Shown in pieces: positions 1-13,082 of a stretch of DNA of 64,000 bases; position 1 is the stretch's first letter, and each line of letters starts with the position of its first letter. The stretch is taken from the NCBI GenBank assembly GCA_026724425.1, contig JAIUCV010000230.1, positions 310,001-374,000 of the forward strand, read 5' to 3'. The notes under the pieces were generated by a model. That model had not been told where the DNA came from. It made no database searches and saw nothing but the letters and a program-made list of their open reading frames with translations. A program made the position numbers and the translations under genes. The DNA is from Erythrophleum ivorense. Taxonomy: Eukaryota; Streptophyta; Magnoliopsida; Fabales; Fabaceae.

Positions 1-375
1 AAAAGAAATGGGACGAATTCTTAAGTATATATTTTGCTTGAAAATAAGCGTAAGCAATTTAAAATGAGCATATAGTCAATCCTCAATACTTAAATTATGT
101 AAATTCAGTTTAAAAAATCGTCCTGCATCAGAGCCTGAGTGTATTGACATTTTTATTCTTGCAAGATGTATTTTCTCAATTCAGTCATTCAAATTTAAAC
201 TATTTAATTCCAATCTTCTATAATTGTTTATGTCCTGGATAAAGTTCTTTCAGGAATAGGCTAAAATGTAATTAATCAAATAATGACATGATATGTCTTA
301 ACAGATAGGCTTTGTTCAAACTAATCAATGGATCGGTGACCATTAATTATTTTAAGACATACTAGTTTTACGTTA

Positions 376-690
376 CACTAGACCAAAAAGGGGGGGGGGG
401 TTCAATCGTGGTTATTTTGTGATTTTGTTGCGATTTGAACGACGGCAAAAACTGCTAATCATGGTTTGTAAAACCTGTCATGACAGTTTGACACAACTGG
501 GAGGACCTTTGTGGTTAAGTCAGGCTTAACTGAGATTCTTGAAACTGCAGCTAAGAAGCCACTCTCTAACCATGGTTAAACTAATAAAACGTAACTGCAG
601 TTTACCTTGAACCATAGTTAAATTTTACGATTTAACAGTGGTTGAAGGAACTACGATTAAACTAACATCGTGGATTCCCAATATTTTAGT
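376..690 (+). mobile_element. Possible end of a CACTA-type transposon
   Basis: The segment opens with CACTAGACCAAAAAGG followed by a run of ten G. It is then dense with short motifs in both orientations: AACCATGGTT (a perfect palindrome), GAACCATAGTTAAA, AACAGTGGTTGAAGG and CTACGATTAAACTAA. CACTA elements typically have a CACTA terminus followed by clustered subterminal repeats that bind transposase, so the arrangement fits. No matching opposite end was found, so this may be a solo or truncated terminus. Confidence 0.35.
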
Positions 691-1016
691 AGTGTTTAGT
701 TAATTCACAAAAGAATTTTATTCACAAACATTCATGAAATAAATAAAAAAATCAAGCTGTAGAGAATCAAATAAAAAATTATATTTTTTGAAAACCAATG
801 TATCAATTCGATATTAAAAAAATAAATTTGACAAATTTTTGTTCATTCTTTAAGCTTATCTTAATTTTTTTAATTACCAAAAAAAGGTATATGTAAGAAA
901 ATTTCTCATAACCTTACAAGCATGCAGTTTGATGTCAATTTGCGTGGTTGCACAGTTTCGCTTGGTACGTGCAATCATCTTAGATTTAGACAATAGCACC
1001 AACAGAGACATGTAAG

Positions 1017-1186
1017 GATCTTTTAGAGATTTTTATTTTAAAATTTTTGTAAAGTTCAAAAGAAAATTAATATAAAAAGTGAAAATGTGTGTGAAGCTCA
1101 CTTCTTCTTTTTTATCTCACTTTTTCTTTTTTCTCTTCTCTTTTTGAACTTTATAAGAATTTTACAATAAAAAACTCTAGAAAATC
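1017..1186. mobile_element. Foldback (MITE-like) element, about 170 bp
   Basis: The left arm starts GATCTTTTAGAGATTTTTAT. The complement of the right arm starts GATTTTCTAGAGTTTTTTAT. Pairing continues through AAAGTTCAAAAG on the left against CTTTTTGAACTTT on the right, giving arms of roughly 45 bp, with a second shorter pairing (AAAGTGA against TCACTTT) further in. The whole unit would fold into a hairpin. A target duplication is not clear, so the superfamily is not assigned. Confidence 0.5.
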
Positions 1187-2066
1187 TAGAGTTGACAGAG
1201 ATAGAGACATTCAGTATAGCTTATCATGAAGCTATTCATCAGGAAAAATTACAACCAGTGACCTTAAGTTTGCAAAATCTATTGTTGGATAAATTGTTTT
1301 TGGCCCTCTTGGGTTTTTGAAATATGCCAAACATATTTAAATATCCATTTTTGGAAAATGGCTAAAATTGTTAATGGGTTGAATTGTGTTTTTTAATTAG
1401 GCTTTTTATTTGATCAACAAATATTTATATTTTATGAAATATCTCATTTATGGTAAGTTTTTCAAATATGAAATTAATGAGTTAGATGTTTTATATGGAA
1501 AGATTTTGGAATATGACTTATAGAATTTTGAGGTAATTTATAAAAGAAGATTTTTTTCAATTGTCTATATTTTTGCATTTAACATAAATATTTTATGGAA
1601 AGTTTTCAAAATACATTGGTCAAGTTATTTATATGGAAATATCTCATATTGACTTTATATTGATTAATCATCCTATGCTTTTAATGTTGTATCTCTGATT
1701 ACACAAATCCAAAATTAAGTATAATATATAAGAAAGCCTTGCTACTTAAAGGAAGCAAAAATGTGACTATATTGATGAAGATCAATTCAAGAATGTTTAC
1801 TTTCAGAAACTACACATGGAAACAATGACATGCATATTTAATGGCTACTTGATATGGAAATAATTCATTGCAAATTGATATGAAGCATTTAATAATAGAA
1901 GCTAAATGCATACTCTTTGAAGTTTTAAGTTATACTTCATTTAATTACTTTATGTGAGTTAGCCTATTGTAATTGAGAGAACCCATAGGGAGTTTGTGAG
2001 CTTAACCCAATTCCTTTTAAATATTGAGTTTCTAGGTGTCTTTAAAAGAATCGAATCTAAAAGAGA

Positions 2067-3250
2067 CACTACAAGGAAAATGATAAATTCCAACTAAAGC
2101 ATTAGTCAAAATTTTTGTAGAATCAGTGAAAAATATTTTATATCTAGCTTAAAAAGGAGTCACAAATTTCAATTAGATTTTCATTAGTTGGTAATGGTTA
2201 CCAACTAATTTTTAGTAGCAAAACAATAACTCTTTACTAACTGATTTTCAATAGCAAAGTAATAACTCTGCAACATTTAATTTACTAACTAAAAATTAGT
2301 CAGATTCCAAACCCTTTTTTAGATCACCTGTCTCCCCCCCCCCCTTTTATTTTGTTTCAAAATTTTTGATATATTCCTTTAATTTATATATTCATTTTTT
2401 TAATTACATCCTCTTCTTGCATTTATATCTTATTCTTTTTACCTACATCTTTCATTTTTTCCTTCCTCTGCATTTTTAAGTATCTTTCTACAGTTATTTT
2501 TCCTCTCCCTCTACATTATATCACCTCGTCTTCATCTTCCTCTGCCTGGGCATTATTCTCCTTCTTCTTTCTTGTAAATTTTCAACATAAGAAAAATAGA
2601 ATCATCACAATGAATAGAGACAAATTCCAAGGCAACGAAAGAGAGACTCACCATAAAGAAGAAGAGAGATTTAGAATCAAAAGGAAGAAAACATGAGAAA
2701 GATTAAGAGAAATTAATATACAAAGAAAAACATAAAGAGAAGATAAAGAGGAAATTAACTTACAAGATGAAAAAGATGAAACATGATGAAGTATGCACAG
2801 GACAAATGAAGCTCTAGACAAAGAAATGAAGAGAGAAAGACGTAAAAACACAAAAACAAAATGTTAAATGAAGAAGATAGAAAAACAATTCATCTATAAA
2901 GATTTTGCATTGTGCTAAGTTTTGAAATTGTCAGCTTCACGATTCAAAATTTTGATTCCTACATTAAATTCACATTGGTTTTTTAGAGAAAAACTTCAAA
3001 TTCTGGAGAACAAGTCAACCTTGACTAAGTTTTAGCCAACTAATAATTAGTCAACCAAGGTCAACCATTGCTCAATTGACCTTTGGTAGACTAAACTATA
3101 ATCGACTTTAGCCAACTAATCATTAGTCATCCAACATCTTCCAGCCCTATGAAATCTCACAAAACTCGAGTATGAAAATTGAAAAAAAAATAGAAGTAGT
3201 CAGATTCAATCAAATGCCTTCACTTGATATAGATTAACATTCTTGTAGTG
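2067..3250. mobile_element. Non-autonomous CACTA (En/Spm-like) transposon, 1184 bp
   Basis: The element begins CACTACAAGGAAAATG and ends CATTCTTGTAGTG, so its inverted ends share CACTACAAG. It is flanked by AGA at 2064-2066 and AGA at 3251-3253, the 3-bp duplication expected for CACTA elements. Subterminal zones are filled with variants of a short motif in both orientations, such as CCAACTAATTTTTAGTAG, CTAACTAAAAATTAGTC, CCAACTAATAATTAGTC and CCAACTAATCATTAGTC. No transposase reading frame is present, so movement would need a partner element. The short minus-strand open frame inside it looks incidental. Confidence 0.8.
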
Positions 3251-3253
3251 AGA

Positions 3254-6200
3254 GTTTTGAGGTAGTTTGAGAAAAACCTTAGTGAGAATTTTTAGGAAGC
3301 TCAAAGAAAAACCTAGAGTGTGTGGAAAAATCTATGGAGAGAAGAAAAATTATAAAAACTTAGTGCTAAACCCTATTAAGTTACCTTGAAATATATGGTA
3401 AAAGCTAAAAAGTCATACGTGTGTTATAGGGTTGCTTTATATGTTTGGTGATTATCCACAATTAGTAAAAGTACTCTTACTTTATACTTAAGGATTGGAG
3501 TAAGATATATTGATCTGAACTAGTATAAATTGATTGTGTAATTCTTTTTCTTTTCTACTATCTTTATCATTTGTTTAAATCATTTTATTATAAATAATAA
3601 AATTAAAATCAAGTTCTTTAAAAAATGATGTTGCTTGAAGAAGTCAAAATTAATCAAACAAAGCAAAAAAAATTTAAAATCCAATTCAACTCTCCAATTT
3701 CTTGGATTAATTCTAAACTAATATTTGCCACAAAGGACCTTGTTATAACTGCCTTTTCAAAATTATAACCACGTCCTCCCAAAAATAATTTTTAAAAACT
3801 TAAAATCTCTAAATGTAATTTTCCCCATTCCTCCCGTTTCTATTGTCTCATTGCAGTTCATAAATTACAATTAGTACAATGGTGGTGCTTATTATTATTA
3901 TTATTATTATTCTCAAGTTTGGTCGAATATATATATATATATATATAATTTTAAAATATTCTCTAAAAAAATTGAACTAATTAAATTGTTGAAAGATATT
4001 ATCTTTTTTTTATCCAAGATATTATCTTTTTTTAACAAACTAAACTAACCTCTCTTTAGATAGTGTCCATTAGGTTTAACAATAAGTTCACATTCTATAA
4101 TACATGTGGTATGTGTCACTCTCTATTTGATAAAATTTTGTTCACTAAATTAATAAATAATATAATATAAAAATTAATAATTTTTTAATTTAACGAATAT
4201 AACATTACCACGCCGATAGTGGCGCATACAACATGTTGGTACCACAGAATTGCACTTATCTATGACACATCCCCGGCCCCTTTCAAGGTAGAGACAAAAC
4301 TTGTAATTTGAAATCCAATTTGTAAAAAATGTAAGGGCAAAAAAGAAATTTTCAAATAATATATAGCTGAATTCAAGTAAATTCATTTATAAATTGTTTT
4401 AAATATTATATTTTTAGTCCTTTTAGCCTACTTAGTATACAAAGTAATTTGATTTCTAAATTTTAATTGGAATAATGTTTTCCTTTTAATTATTTATATT
4501 AGATTAATTTAAGTATTTTAATTTTAATTTGAAACAATTTTACTTATTTAGTTAGAAGAATCAAATTAGAATTAAATAAAAAAACAAGGCCAAATGAATA
4601 ATATTAATTATAGGACTGTAAGACATTTTAGTTATGTAACTAATATTTCTGAAACAAGTTTTGGGGCTGTTTAGTCAAAACAATTTTATTTGTAGGTTCT
4701 TACTCATTGTTATATAGAGCCACAACTCTTTCCGACCACTTACCCTATATGTACCACTTTCAGATGCCATAGGGAATCTCTATCATCATATTGCGATGAG
4801 AAGTGAGAGTTGGCATCGACCTGGATCCAAATCATAGAGGAGCCCACCATCAATCAATATGCATACATAAATCGAACGACCCCGAATCAAGAAACAAATT
4901 AAAAAAAAAAAAGAATTTTTAATTGAAATTATGTGTATATAGAATATTAATAATAGTGAGTATCATTGAAAAGATTCCACCTTGAAATAATTGGTGGTCC
5001 TCTAATCATTGTTCAATCAGTTTAACATTGTAAAAAGCCAAAACATATATATATATATATATATGTTTTAATTATTTAATTTGTAAATATTTTCTATTCG
5101 TTACTCATTAATCTCTGTCAATAAAAAAATAAAACAGGACAAATATATATGCTTTAAGGATTAAGTGAAAAACAAGTCTAAAATTTTTAAGGATTGAAAA
5201 TATTATATATATATATATATATATGTAAGATTAAAAAAATCAAATAACTAAAACATATACCTTTGAAAAAGTTATATTTCCTCCTAATGAAATTTTACAT
5301 GTTTCACTGTGGTAGTTGAAGTTGATTAAGTGAGCGAACCCTTGTGATCCTTGCATTCTTTGTTGAATCACAGATTTAAGACTGAGGGAACAAGTTGTAG
5401 TCACAAGTCATACGTGTTTATGGTGATGGATATCAATGATATGTTTCACGTTAAATAAGTATTAAAATCTAAGATGACTTTAAGGTTTTTCACTTAATAA
5501 ATTAGTCTTTTAAGTTAGTATTTCTTGCTTATCAAAATCGTATAAATTAGTGCTTCTCATTGAGAGCTGACTAAAGCAGATTGTATTTAAAATAGTACTT
5601 CAGTTTTAAATTTGTCAATCCATCCAAAGGCTCATTCTTTATGTTGGACTTTCTTTTTTACACAAGTCATAACAATTCCAAGCATTTGATGGAAGGAAAG
5701 AAAAAAAAAATTGCATGAGGCACCTCATGACTCCAAGTCAACAATGGGAGTTCGTTTTTTATACCCATTTAATATTATTGTTATTTACATTTTGATACAT
5801 ATAATTTGATTTAAATTTTACTAGAAAATATATATAATTTAATTTTAAATTATAATTGAGTTAAATCTTAACTTTTATAGAAAAATTTTTATTTATCAAA
5901 ATATGAATGAGAGCAATATTAAACTTATTAATAATTAAAAAGTATAATAAATATTTTCCAACAATGGATCTGCCAAAATTTGGCAGCCAAATTTTTTGTG
6001 CATGTTTCCAACCAGATAGACTGTGGATGACGACCAACTCAATATAGTTTTGGTTATGGAGCTAAGTTTGACTATTTAAGTCAATGCGAATCAATGACCA
6101 TAATTAAGTAAAAGGTGCTTTAAGCAAATTCTAGTTAGTTGTGCATGCATGTGTCCGCGATGGCTGAAATCTTTAATGCTGAGTGGCTTTTAGATTTTAT

Positions 6201-7977
6201 TTCTTTTTATTTTGTTACAAGATTTTTTTTTATCAATGAGTGTTTCTTTGAAAAGTAATTAAATTCAAGTCCATAAAAAATAAAACTATCGTCATTTATA
6301 TATCATTGCGTTAGTATTTATATATTATTCTTTAATTAATTATAGTAAAGGGTATAATGACGAAATTGTAATTGAACGATTTTCTTAATTGTATATTGTC
6401 TTTGTGGATCATTTTGTGCTGTTATTGATATATCTTTTTTTTTTCAGCTAATGTGTTATATAGCTAGAAAACTTTAAACAACTCTTAATTATTATCTCTT
6501 TATTTTATAGTAATTAAGAAACATCAAATTTTCATCAGAAAGTTTCAAACATCATAGATTACCATAAAATCTTTGGGTTTATTTAATTATTTATTCAATA
6601 TTATAAATAAATTTTAATATTATGAAAATATATGTTACTGATTATTTTTTAATAGATATGTATTCAATATGATAGCTTTTTTTTTTCTAGTTATCATGGT
6701 GAGGAGTGTTTATAGATTTTGGCCGAATTAAATTTTCTATACACCATCTTATTATAAGAATCCAATTCCCTCATGTCAAGCTACACGTTTACAATTATAC
6801 TCTATAATGTTTATTAGAAAAATTAAATCCGTACTTGATAAATTTGATTTATTAATTAAAGAAAATTTATTTTGAAAAACTTTTGTTGGACCATGTGATA
6901 ATTTTAATAAAATCATTCCTAGTACATAATTATCACACAGGACATATATAAAAACTTTGATAATGTCAATAGAGAATTTGATCTTTTGAGAGGTTGATTT
7001 CTCTCATTGATAAATATTTTCAAAATTTATATAAATAAATTTTTATCATTATATACATAAATTTCAAAATAATACAATAATAAAAAATTTAACTCCTTAA
7101 AAAATTGAGGTTTCCATAATAAAATTTTCAAAATTCCGGTGCCAAAAACGACCCTTTCAACAATTACATGGACCTAATCAATAAATTGATAGCCATGCAG
7201 ACAGGTCTTTGATTTGGGATTCAATTATTCATAGTATGGTAAGACCATTTGAATCAGGTCATATTCAGGTATTCCCGTTTTTGCCCCTTAATTCTTTGTT
7301 TGATAGCAAATTACATATCAATTTTCAATAAGTTAGTTTCCACCCACTTTTTTTAGGCCATGAATATAAATGTATGAAAATGAATTAGGTCTTATAAACG
7401 AATTCGTTAATTCTAAAAGAAATATAGGACTCGATTTAAAAAATCAATTATTTTTAATTTGAAAATTTTCAACCCCATCGAACTTAACATTGGGACTAAA
7501 TTGGATTAAGTCAAGTCAATGAAAGACCCGTCGTATTTTTAATTTAATTTTATTTATATCTAAATGATTGAATCCTAATCTCTCATTGGCTAATTCCCTA
7601 TTCCACCATTAGTGCCCATCTATCTAAAATTTACGTGAGCGCAGCCAATCAATGCGTGGGATATGTTGAACCTTTCGTGCTTCTAGATCTCTGCTGATAA
7701 CTATGTAAATCTTATGAGGATATATTAATTAGTTAAGGTGGAATAGATGCTCGCATAATTTTATAATAATTCAATTCCTTTAGGCAAAGTTTCGTGATTG
7801 CTCACCAACCATTTTGGTGTCGTCGCGACCTTTAATTTGTCCAGGATTAACCGATTCATTGAATCTGTACTTGGTGGTGCTTTTTTAAAAAAAAAAAAAA
7901 ATCCTATGCCCTTCGTTAAGTTATTTGGTTTATCACCAACAAACACTTAAAAAGAATAAAATAATAAGACTTCCTCT
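3254..7977. other. Intergenic DNA, no gene seen
   Basis: AT-rich with microsatellites: a TTA tract at 3889-3911 followed by TA at about 3927-3947, TA tracts at 5045-5064 and 5204-5224, and short poly-A/T runs. A 16-bp phrase beginning GATATTATC is repeated near 3997 and 4018. The segment from 5041 to 5265 has weak inverted similarity (GTTTTAATTATTTAATTT against AAATCAAATAACTAAAAC) and may be an old foldback element. No coding exon could be supported. Confidence 0.6.
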
Positions 7978-8256
7978 AAGTTTTATTAAGAATTACATAG
8001 ACCTTTTCTTTTATTTTGAAAATATATATAGATTTTTCTTAAAATAAAAAATATTTTACATTTTAGTTTAATTTTAAATTTTTTTTACTGAAATATCTTC
8101 TGTTAACAGAAAAACATATTTTTATAACTAAAAAAAAATTTTAAATGGAGGATATTTTCATTAAAAAATTAAAATTAGATTATAATATATAATAACATTT
8201 GTTTCGTTTATATTTTGAAAATATAGGAGTAATCTATGTAATTTTAACCAAACTCG
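7978..8256. mobile_element. Long inverted-repeat (foldback) element, about 280 bp
   Basis: The left end AAGTTTTATTAAGAATTAC pairs with the complement of the right end, GAGTTTGGTTAAAATTAC. Both continue into ACATAGA and then into a TTTTGAAAATAT-type core. Inner segments also pair (TACTGAAATATCTTCTGTT against AATGGAGGATATTTTCATT), and the left inner arm contains the perfect 14-bp palindrome TTCTGTTAACAGAA. Nearly the full length is one imperfect hairpin. No clear target duplication was found. It could be a Mutator-like or other TIR-based MITE. Confidence 0.5.
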
Positions 8257-8793
8257 AAAACAAATTTACATAGTTGATTCAGAAAATTATTCAAGTTTAT
8301 AAGGTTGATCCTAAACTCTAACAGGCGAAGTTAGATGCGAAAATTTTTAATTTATATTTAAGTAAGACTTATATAACCCGACTCGAAAATCTTAGTGCTT
8401 AAATAGGTTAGGACCGGACCCGACAAGTTCATATTACCAGCTCTATTTAAATATAGAGGGATTATATATCTGTTTCATCATTAAAAAAATAAATATATCT
8501 TTTTATTTATATCTATCTAAAGGAACTCTCGAGTCGGTATTGAGCATATCCATTTTTTTTTCAAAATTCAAAATTAATTTTGAGTCCCTCACACACATAT
8601 TATAGATACATTAATTTTTTTAAAAAAATACATTATTGTAATTCTTTTAATTTTTTTGAAATCAAACATATTGTTTAAGAAATTGATCATCAATGCGTCC
8701 ATTTAATAATTGACTGAACATTTTTATTTTGTCAATTTTTTTATGAAGATCAAATCCATTTTTTTTTAGTCTATAATTGTGCCAAAGCAACAC

Positions 8794-8838
<45 letters not shown>

Positions 8839-10211
8839 ACATATATAAAAAATAAAATATTTCGAAAAATTATTCCTCATAAAATTAACAAGTCTATGTT
8901 GTAATTGCTAGATACACAATTTGGCTTAGCACATGCATACAATAATTAAGATGGCAAACAAATATACTAAATGCGAAGGGACGAGAGACATGCAGATGTT
9001 CGTTCATGTACAAATATCACTTTTTTTGTGTGTAAGAGAGTGACATTTTATACATATATATCTATCACAATATTTATTACAATTTTGATTATTTATTTAT
9101 TTTTAGGTCGAGTGGACTTAAAATTCTATTATCACAAGTGAGTTTCTTTTCTTGTCATCCTAGCTCGCTAGTTGCAGCCAACGAACTCATCAATCATAAT
9201 AATTATAAATGTGGAAATGAACAATGAATTTATAACTTATAAAGTCAAAGGTAAAATGAAAATTGAAGATATATATTTTTTCTAACTTTAACAATATTTA
9301 TGCTGCAATGTTTGGTCAAATCTAATCTAATTAATTAGGTAGAAAGACAGTATTTAGCTGCCATATTGAACCTTTTTCTTTCTTTTTGTTTTGATGAACT
9401 ACCTTTTTCTTTCTAAAATAAGTGTTTTCACTTCCAGAAGTTTGAAGAGTTGGCCAATTGGAAGTCATTCCCTTATTCTCTTGAGCTGGGTGTGTCACAC
9501 AAAGAAAGAAAAAGCTTATAATTGTGTGAAATTAATTTGGTATCATTAGGTAAGGCAACCTCATGCATACGTGGATAAAGAAAAGATTATGTTAGTGAAG
9601 AAGAGTAAATTTCAAACTACGAAAGGGGAAAAAATAACAACTTGTGTTCAGGTGGACTCAATTTGAATAAAAATTATTATGATCGAGCTATTAATTTATT
9701 GTCTCTCAACGTCAGAAATCTTATTATAGTAAAAAAGAATTTGATATATAATTATCTCTATCTTCGAAAATCCTATCCTATATATAAAATAGTTATATAA
9801 TTTTGTATACTGATATATAAATAAATATTTGATGTACCAACCCAATAACTCATTATAGCTTAAGGTTCACGAATTTCATTTGCATGTAAACAAAAGTCCA
9901 ACATATCAACCAAAAAATTAGTATTGATTTAGAATCGAATAACATGATTCAGATATATAATAATGTCATTTTTCTTATTTTTATTTCCAGATACTTGTTA
10001 GAGACAAGAAAGAATGAAATAACAAAAAAATATAATGTAACCGCTCCTCATTTGTTGTTGTACCAAATAAAATGAGTTGTAAACTGATTTTACATTTCAA
10101 ATTTTCATTATCATCATTTATAGCTAGACCAAGTACACATGTGAGTCGTAATTATCTCCCCCCATGCATGCAAACGCAAAGCAATGCTTGACAGTTAAAG
10201 GAATTAATTTA
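8257..10211. other. Intergenic DNA with GA microsatellite, no gene seen
   Basis: No supported exon. An AG dinucleotide tract lies at 8797-8835. The rest is AT-rich with scattered GATA/TATA runs and no protein similarity that I recognise. Confidence 0.6.
8797..8835. repeat. (AG)n microsatellite
   Basis: About 19 uninterrupted AG units. Confidence 0.95.
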
Positions 10212-10416
10212 CAGTCCATTTGGTTCACTCTCCGCGAAGAAAATCCTTTTACATAATTTATTTATAATAACTATTATATCTTTTTATTATTACTTAACAT
10301 CTTTTTATTATATTTTTAAAATAAAAATATGAAAATCATTTTTATTTTTAAAATCACTTTTTCATTCTTTCTGTAAATATATTTCTCTTATATTACTATG
10401 CGTATCAAATGAGCCT
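10212..10416. mobile_element. Candidate degenerate PIF/Harbinger-like MITE, about 205 bp
   Basis: The left end reads TTA then CAGTCCATTTGGTTCAC. The complement of the right end reads AGGCTCATTTGATACGC. The ends share the ATTTGGTT-type core seen in the better-preserved MITEs of this window and the length is similar (205 bp against 206 and 213 bp). The expected TTA/TAA duplication is not visible on the right, so this call is tentative. Confidence 0.35.
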
Positions 10417-11159
10417 ATGAGAATAATTATACTATTTAAATTTTTATAACTTATCCCACCTCCATTAGTTAAAGATTATAAATTTTTTTAAGTTTTTACA
10501 ATTTTCATGCACATTTAATATTGTATAAAATGTGGTCGTATTAATTTAATTATAATATTTAATTATATATGGCACACCAAACGAAACTGAGCCGATAGAC
10601 GGCTCTGTGATGTACTCTACCTATGAGCGGAGCAAGACTGTGAAGTAACGCATGCTAGGCCCAAAGGCAAAGTGGTTTCAATGAATGGCAGAATGAAAAT
10701 AGTATAATGGACCTGTGGTTTGCTTCTCTCGATGGGCTGGGCTTGTTGCATGCGTGGAGATTTTAGTGAAACATCTCAATAGTATGACCCTTTCTTCACT
10801 ATTCATATGGACCGTGACCAGAAATATATATATATATGACCCTTTCTTCACTATTCTATACACACACATATATATGTAAACATATATCTATATATATAGA
10901 CACACACATACATAAATGTATACATAGATCAACCAGCTTTTCTTTCTTCGCTTTTTTTTTTATTTTGGGAAAAGAATGTAAATACCCTTTCAATTATGAG
11001 CTATTTGCAAGTGTCCTTTTGATCTATAAAAACTGGTAAATACCCTCTTCAAACATGACTCATACAAATATTCCCTATTTTTTTTTAATATGTTTGCATT
11101 TAAAATCATTGCCCTCTTTGAAGTTAACAAAATTTCCACATTAAACTTCACATATGACC
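10417..11159. other. Intergenic DNA with a 22-bp direct repeat
   Basis: The phrase TATGACCCTTTCTTCACTAT occurs at 10783 and again at 10835, separated by a short unique piece and an AT tract. AC/AT microsatellite sequence follows at 10858-10925. No exon is supported. Confidence 0.55.
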
Positions 11160-11162
11160 TAA

Positions 11163-11368
11163 AGACTTGTTTGGTATACAAAATGTTATATATGAAAATG
11201 AAATGTAAATGAAAAGAAAAAAATAAATAAAAAATGACTTTCATTTTTCTATTTTTAAAAAGTAATAAAAAATAAATATTATTAAATAATAATAATAATA
11301 ACATAATAAAACATTGCAAAATATGAGAAGGAAAGGTAATTCCTTTCCTTTCACTACCACATGGGCCC
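11163..11368. mobile_element. PIF/Harbinger-like MITE, 206 bp
   Basis: TAA at 11160-11162 and TAA at 11369-11371 flank the unit. The left terminus is AGACTTGTTTGGTAT and the complement of the right terminus is GGGCCCATGTGGTAG. These are diverged (8 of 15 match, and most differences are transitions) but follow the same six-base plus TTTGGT plan as other elements in this window. The interior is AT-rich and non-coding. The 3-bp TWA duplication is the PIF/Harbinger (Tourist) signature. Confidence 0.55.
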
Positions 11369-11371
11369 TAA

Positions 11372-13082
11372 TACAATTTCACTAGTTTGGAAACAACACT
11401 TGGAAAATTATGTCAAAGGAATCATACTTTTCCATCTAAATTGTTGGATTTTTTTTCTTTTTTTTTTTTAATTAACAGTCCATGTATTGTCTTCAAGCTA
11501 ACAAGATTCCACCAAGTCATACGTGGGGTCTAAACTCTATTAAGAGGAATGTGGGCAAATAGATTTAAATGTAAACATCTAAAAATGCAAGATGTATTTG
11601 TTTGTCTTTAGAGTTTAAGAGATATCTATAAATGAGTTATAGTTGAAGGAGATTATTTACAATTTTTCCTTTTCTTTCTAATTTGATCTTCTTTGGTTTG
11701 TATATCTCTATTTATATTCTAAGTAACTCTACTAAGAAGTTAATCAATTATCAACTCAACTCCAAATAAGTATAAAAATTGGTATAAGATAAATTGTTAT
11801 GAATGATAATTTGGACTATCTAAATGATAGGCTAAAAAGTAGCAAGTGCATAGTCGCATAAGTAATAAAATAAACCTTGAGTAAGAGCCTCAATCTTATA
11901 AGGACAAGTTGCTTAGAATTCTGGAAACTTTTGTGGGTTTAGGGAGTTAGTTGTCTCACTATTTTATAATCTATGGACATATATACATACTAGTATTTCA
12001 AGTGTCCTAAGTACTAGTGACCAAAAAGTGGAAATAGGACTAAATTACTATTAACCTACATGAATGCATAAAGTTGCTCTAATTTATTCTACATGAATGC
12101 ATAATTGAGAACTCTAACCCAAAAGAACAAGACTTGAAAATAAAATAAATTATACTTAGTTCATTATGAGCACTATGCTCAATACCATATAGCTTATTAT
12201 TACGGAAAGCTTTTATACTAATGTAATAGTAGCTGACACAGTGGACCCGTTCTCCTATCCTAGACCTTAGTCTTCTCCTAAGGAGCTGAAGATATATCAC
12301 CCTAAATCAGATTGACTCTAAGAAGCATTTATGCACATGTATTCCTAATGTCAAATAGTTGACAAAGCAAATCCATAAAATATACTTTACTTTTAATATA
12401 TTCTAGAAAGTCAAATATAGATCCCACCTATACTAGCCTTGATAACAAATGCATTACATTTAAGTGAATTCAAGATTAATTATAAATGATTAGACTCTCA
12501 CTAGGAAGAATTCACATATAATTGTTCTAAGTTATACCTATCAAAGACAACAAATGGTATACATCAATCATTTTACAATTATGTGCACTGGACTTGCCAA
12601 CAATGTGAAATTGAATAAGGTATAAACTCAATTACAACATTATTCAAGAGCTAATATCAATATCACTACCTAATCACTCTTCAATATATGCATTTAAATG
12701 ATGATAATTAATCTAGCTCAAGAATAATATCAACAAAGGCACTAAGCATAAATGTATACTCCATATATAAATAAATTATAAAGTACATCATCACAATTAT
12801 TCATACATCAATACAATTCTCTAATCTTAACTTAATACAATAAAATGGAAAAGGCAAACAGAAAATAAATTAGAAAGAGAAAAAAGAAAACCATAGGAAA
12901 TTACAAATCTGTAATCTAGCTAAAATCCTAGCCTTTCCTCTGCATCAGAGATTGTCCAAATTACTAAGACCACACTTCGATAACATTCTAGTACCTCCCA
13001 AATGCTCTCTTATGTTTCTCAATGTCATAGGGTTTACTTATAGGTATAAAAGAGAGAAAAGACTGCTATTCTTATCAATTCT
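11372..13082. other. Intergenic DNA, no gene seen
   Basis: Low-complexity AT-rich sequence with short open frames on both strands. None resembles a known protein or has splice context that I can support. Confidence 0.6.

Larger units (their letters stand above)
1..2063. other. Intergenic DNA, no gene seen
   Basis: AT-rich sequence with stop codons in all frames and no recognisable protein. It holds a candidate CACTA-type end near 376 and a foldback element at 1017-1186, both listed separately. The stretch from about 1200 to 2060 shows nothing beyond simple AT-rich sequence. Confidence 0.7.

Noticed and set aside
10990..11319. A 109-codon open frame on the minus strand
   Set aside because: Composition is Phe/Leu/Lys/Tyr-rich as expected from AT-rich noncoding DNA. 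It overlaps a MITE with TAA duplications and has no recognisable motif.
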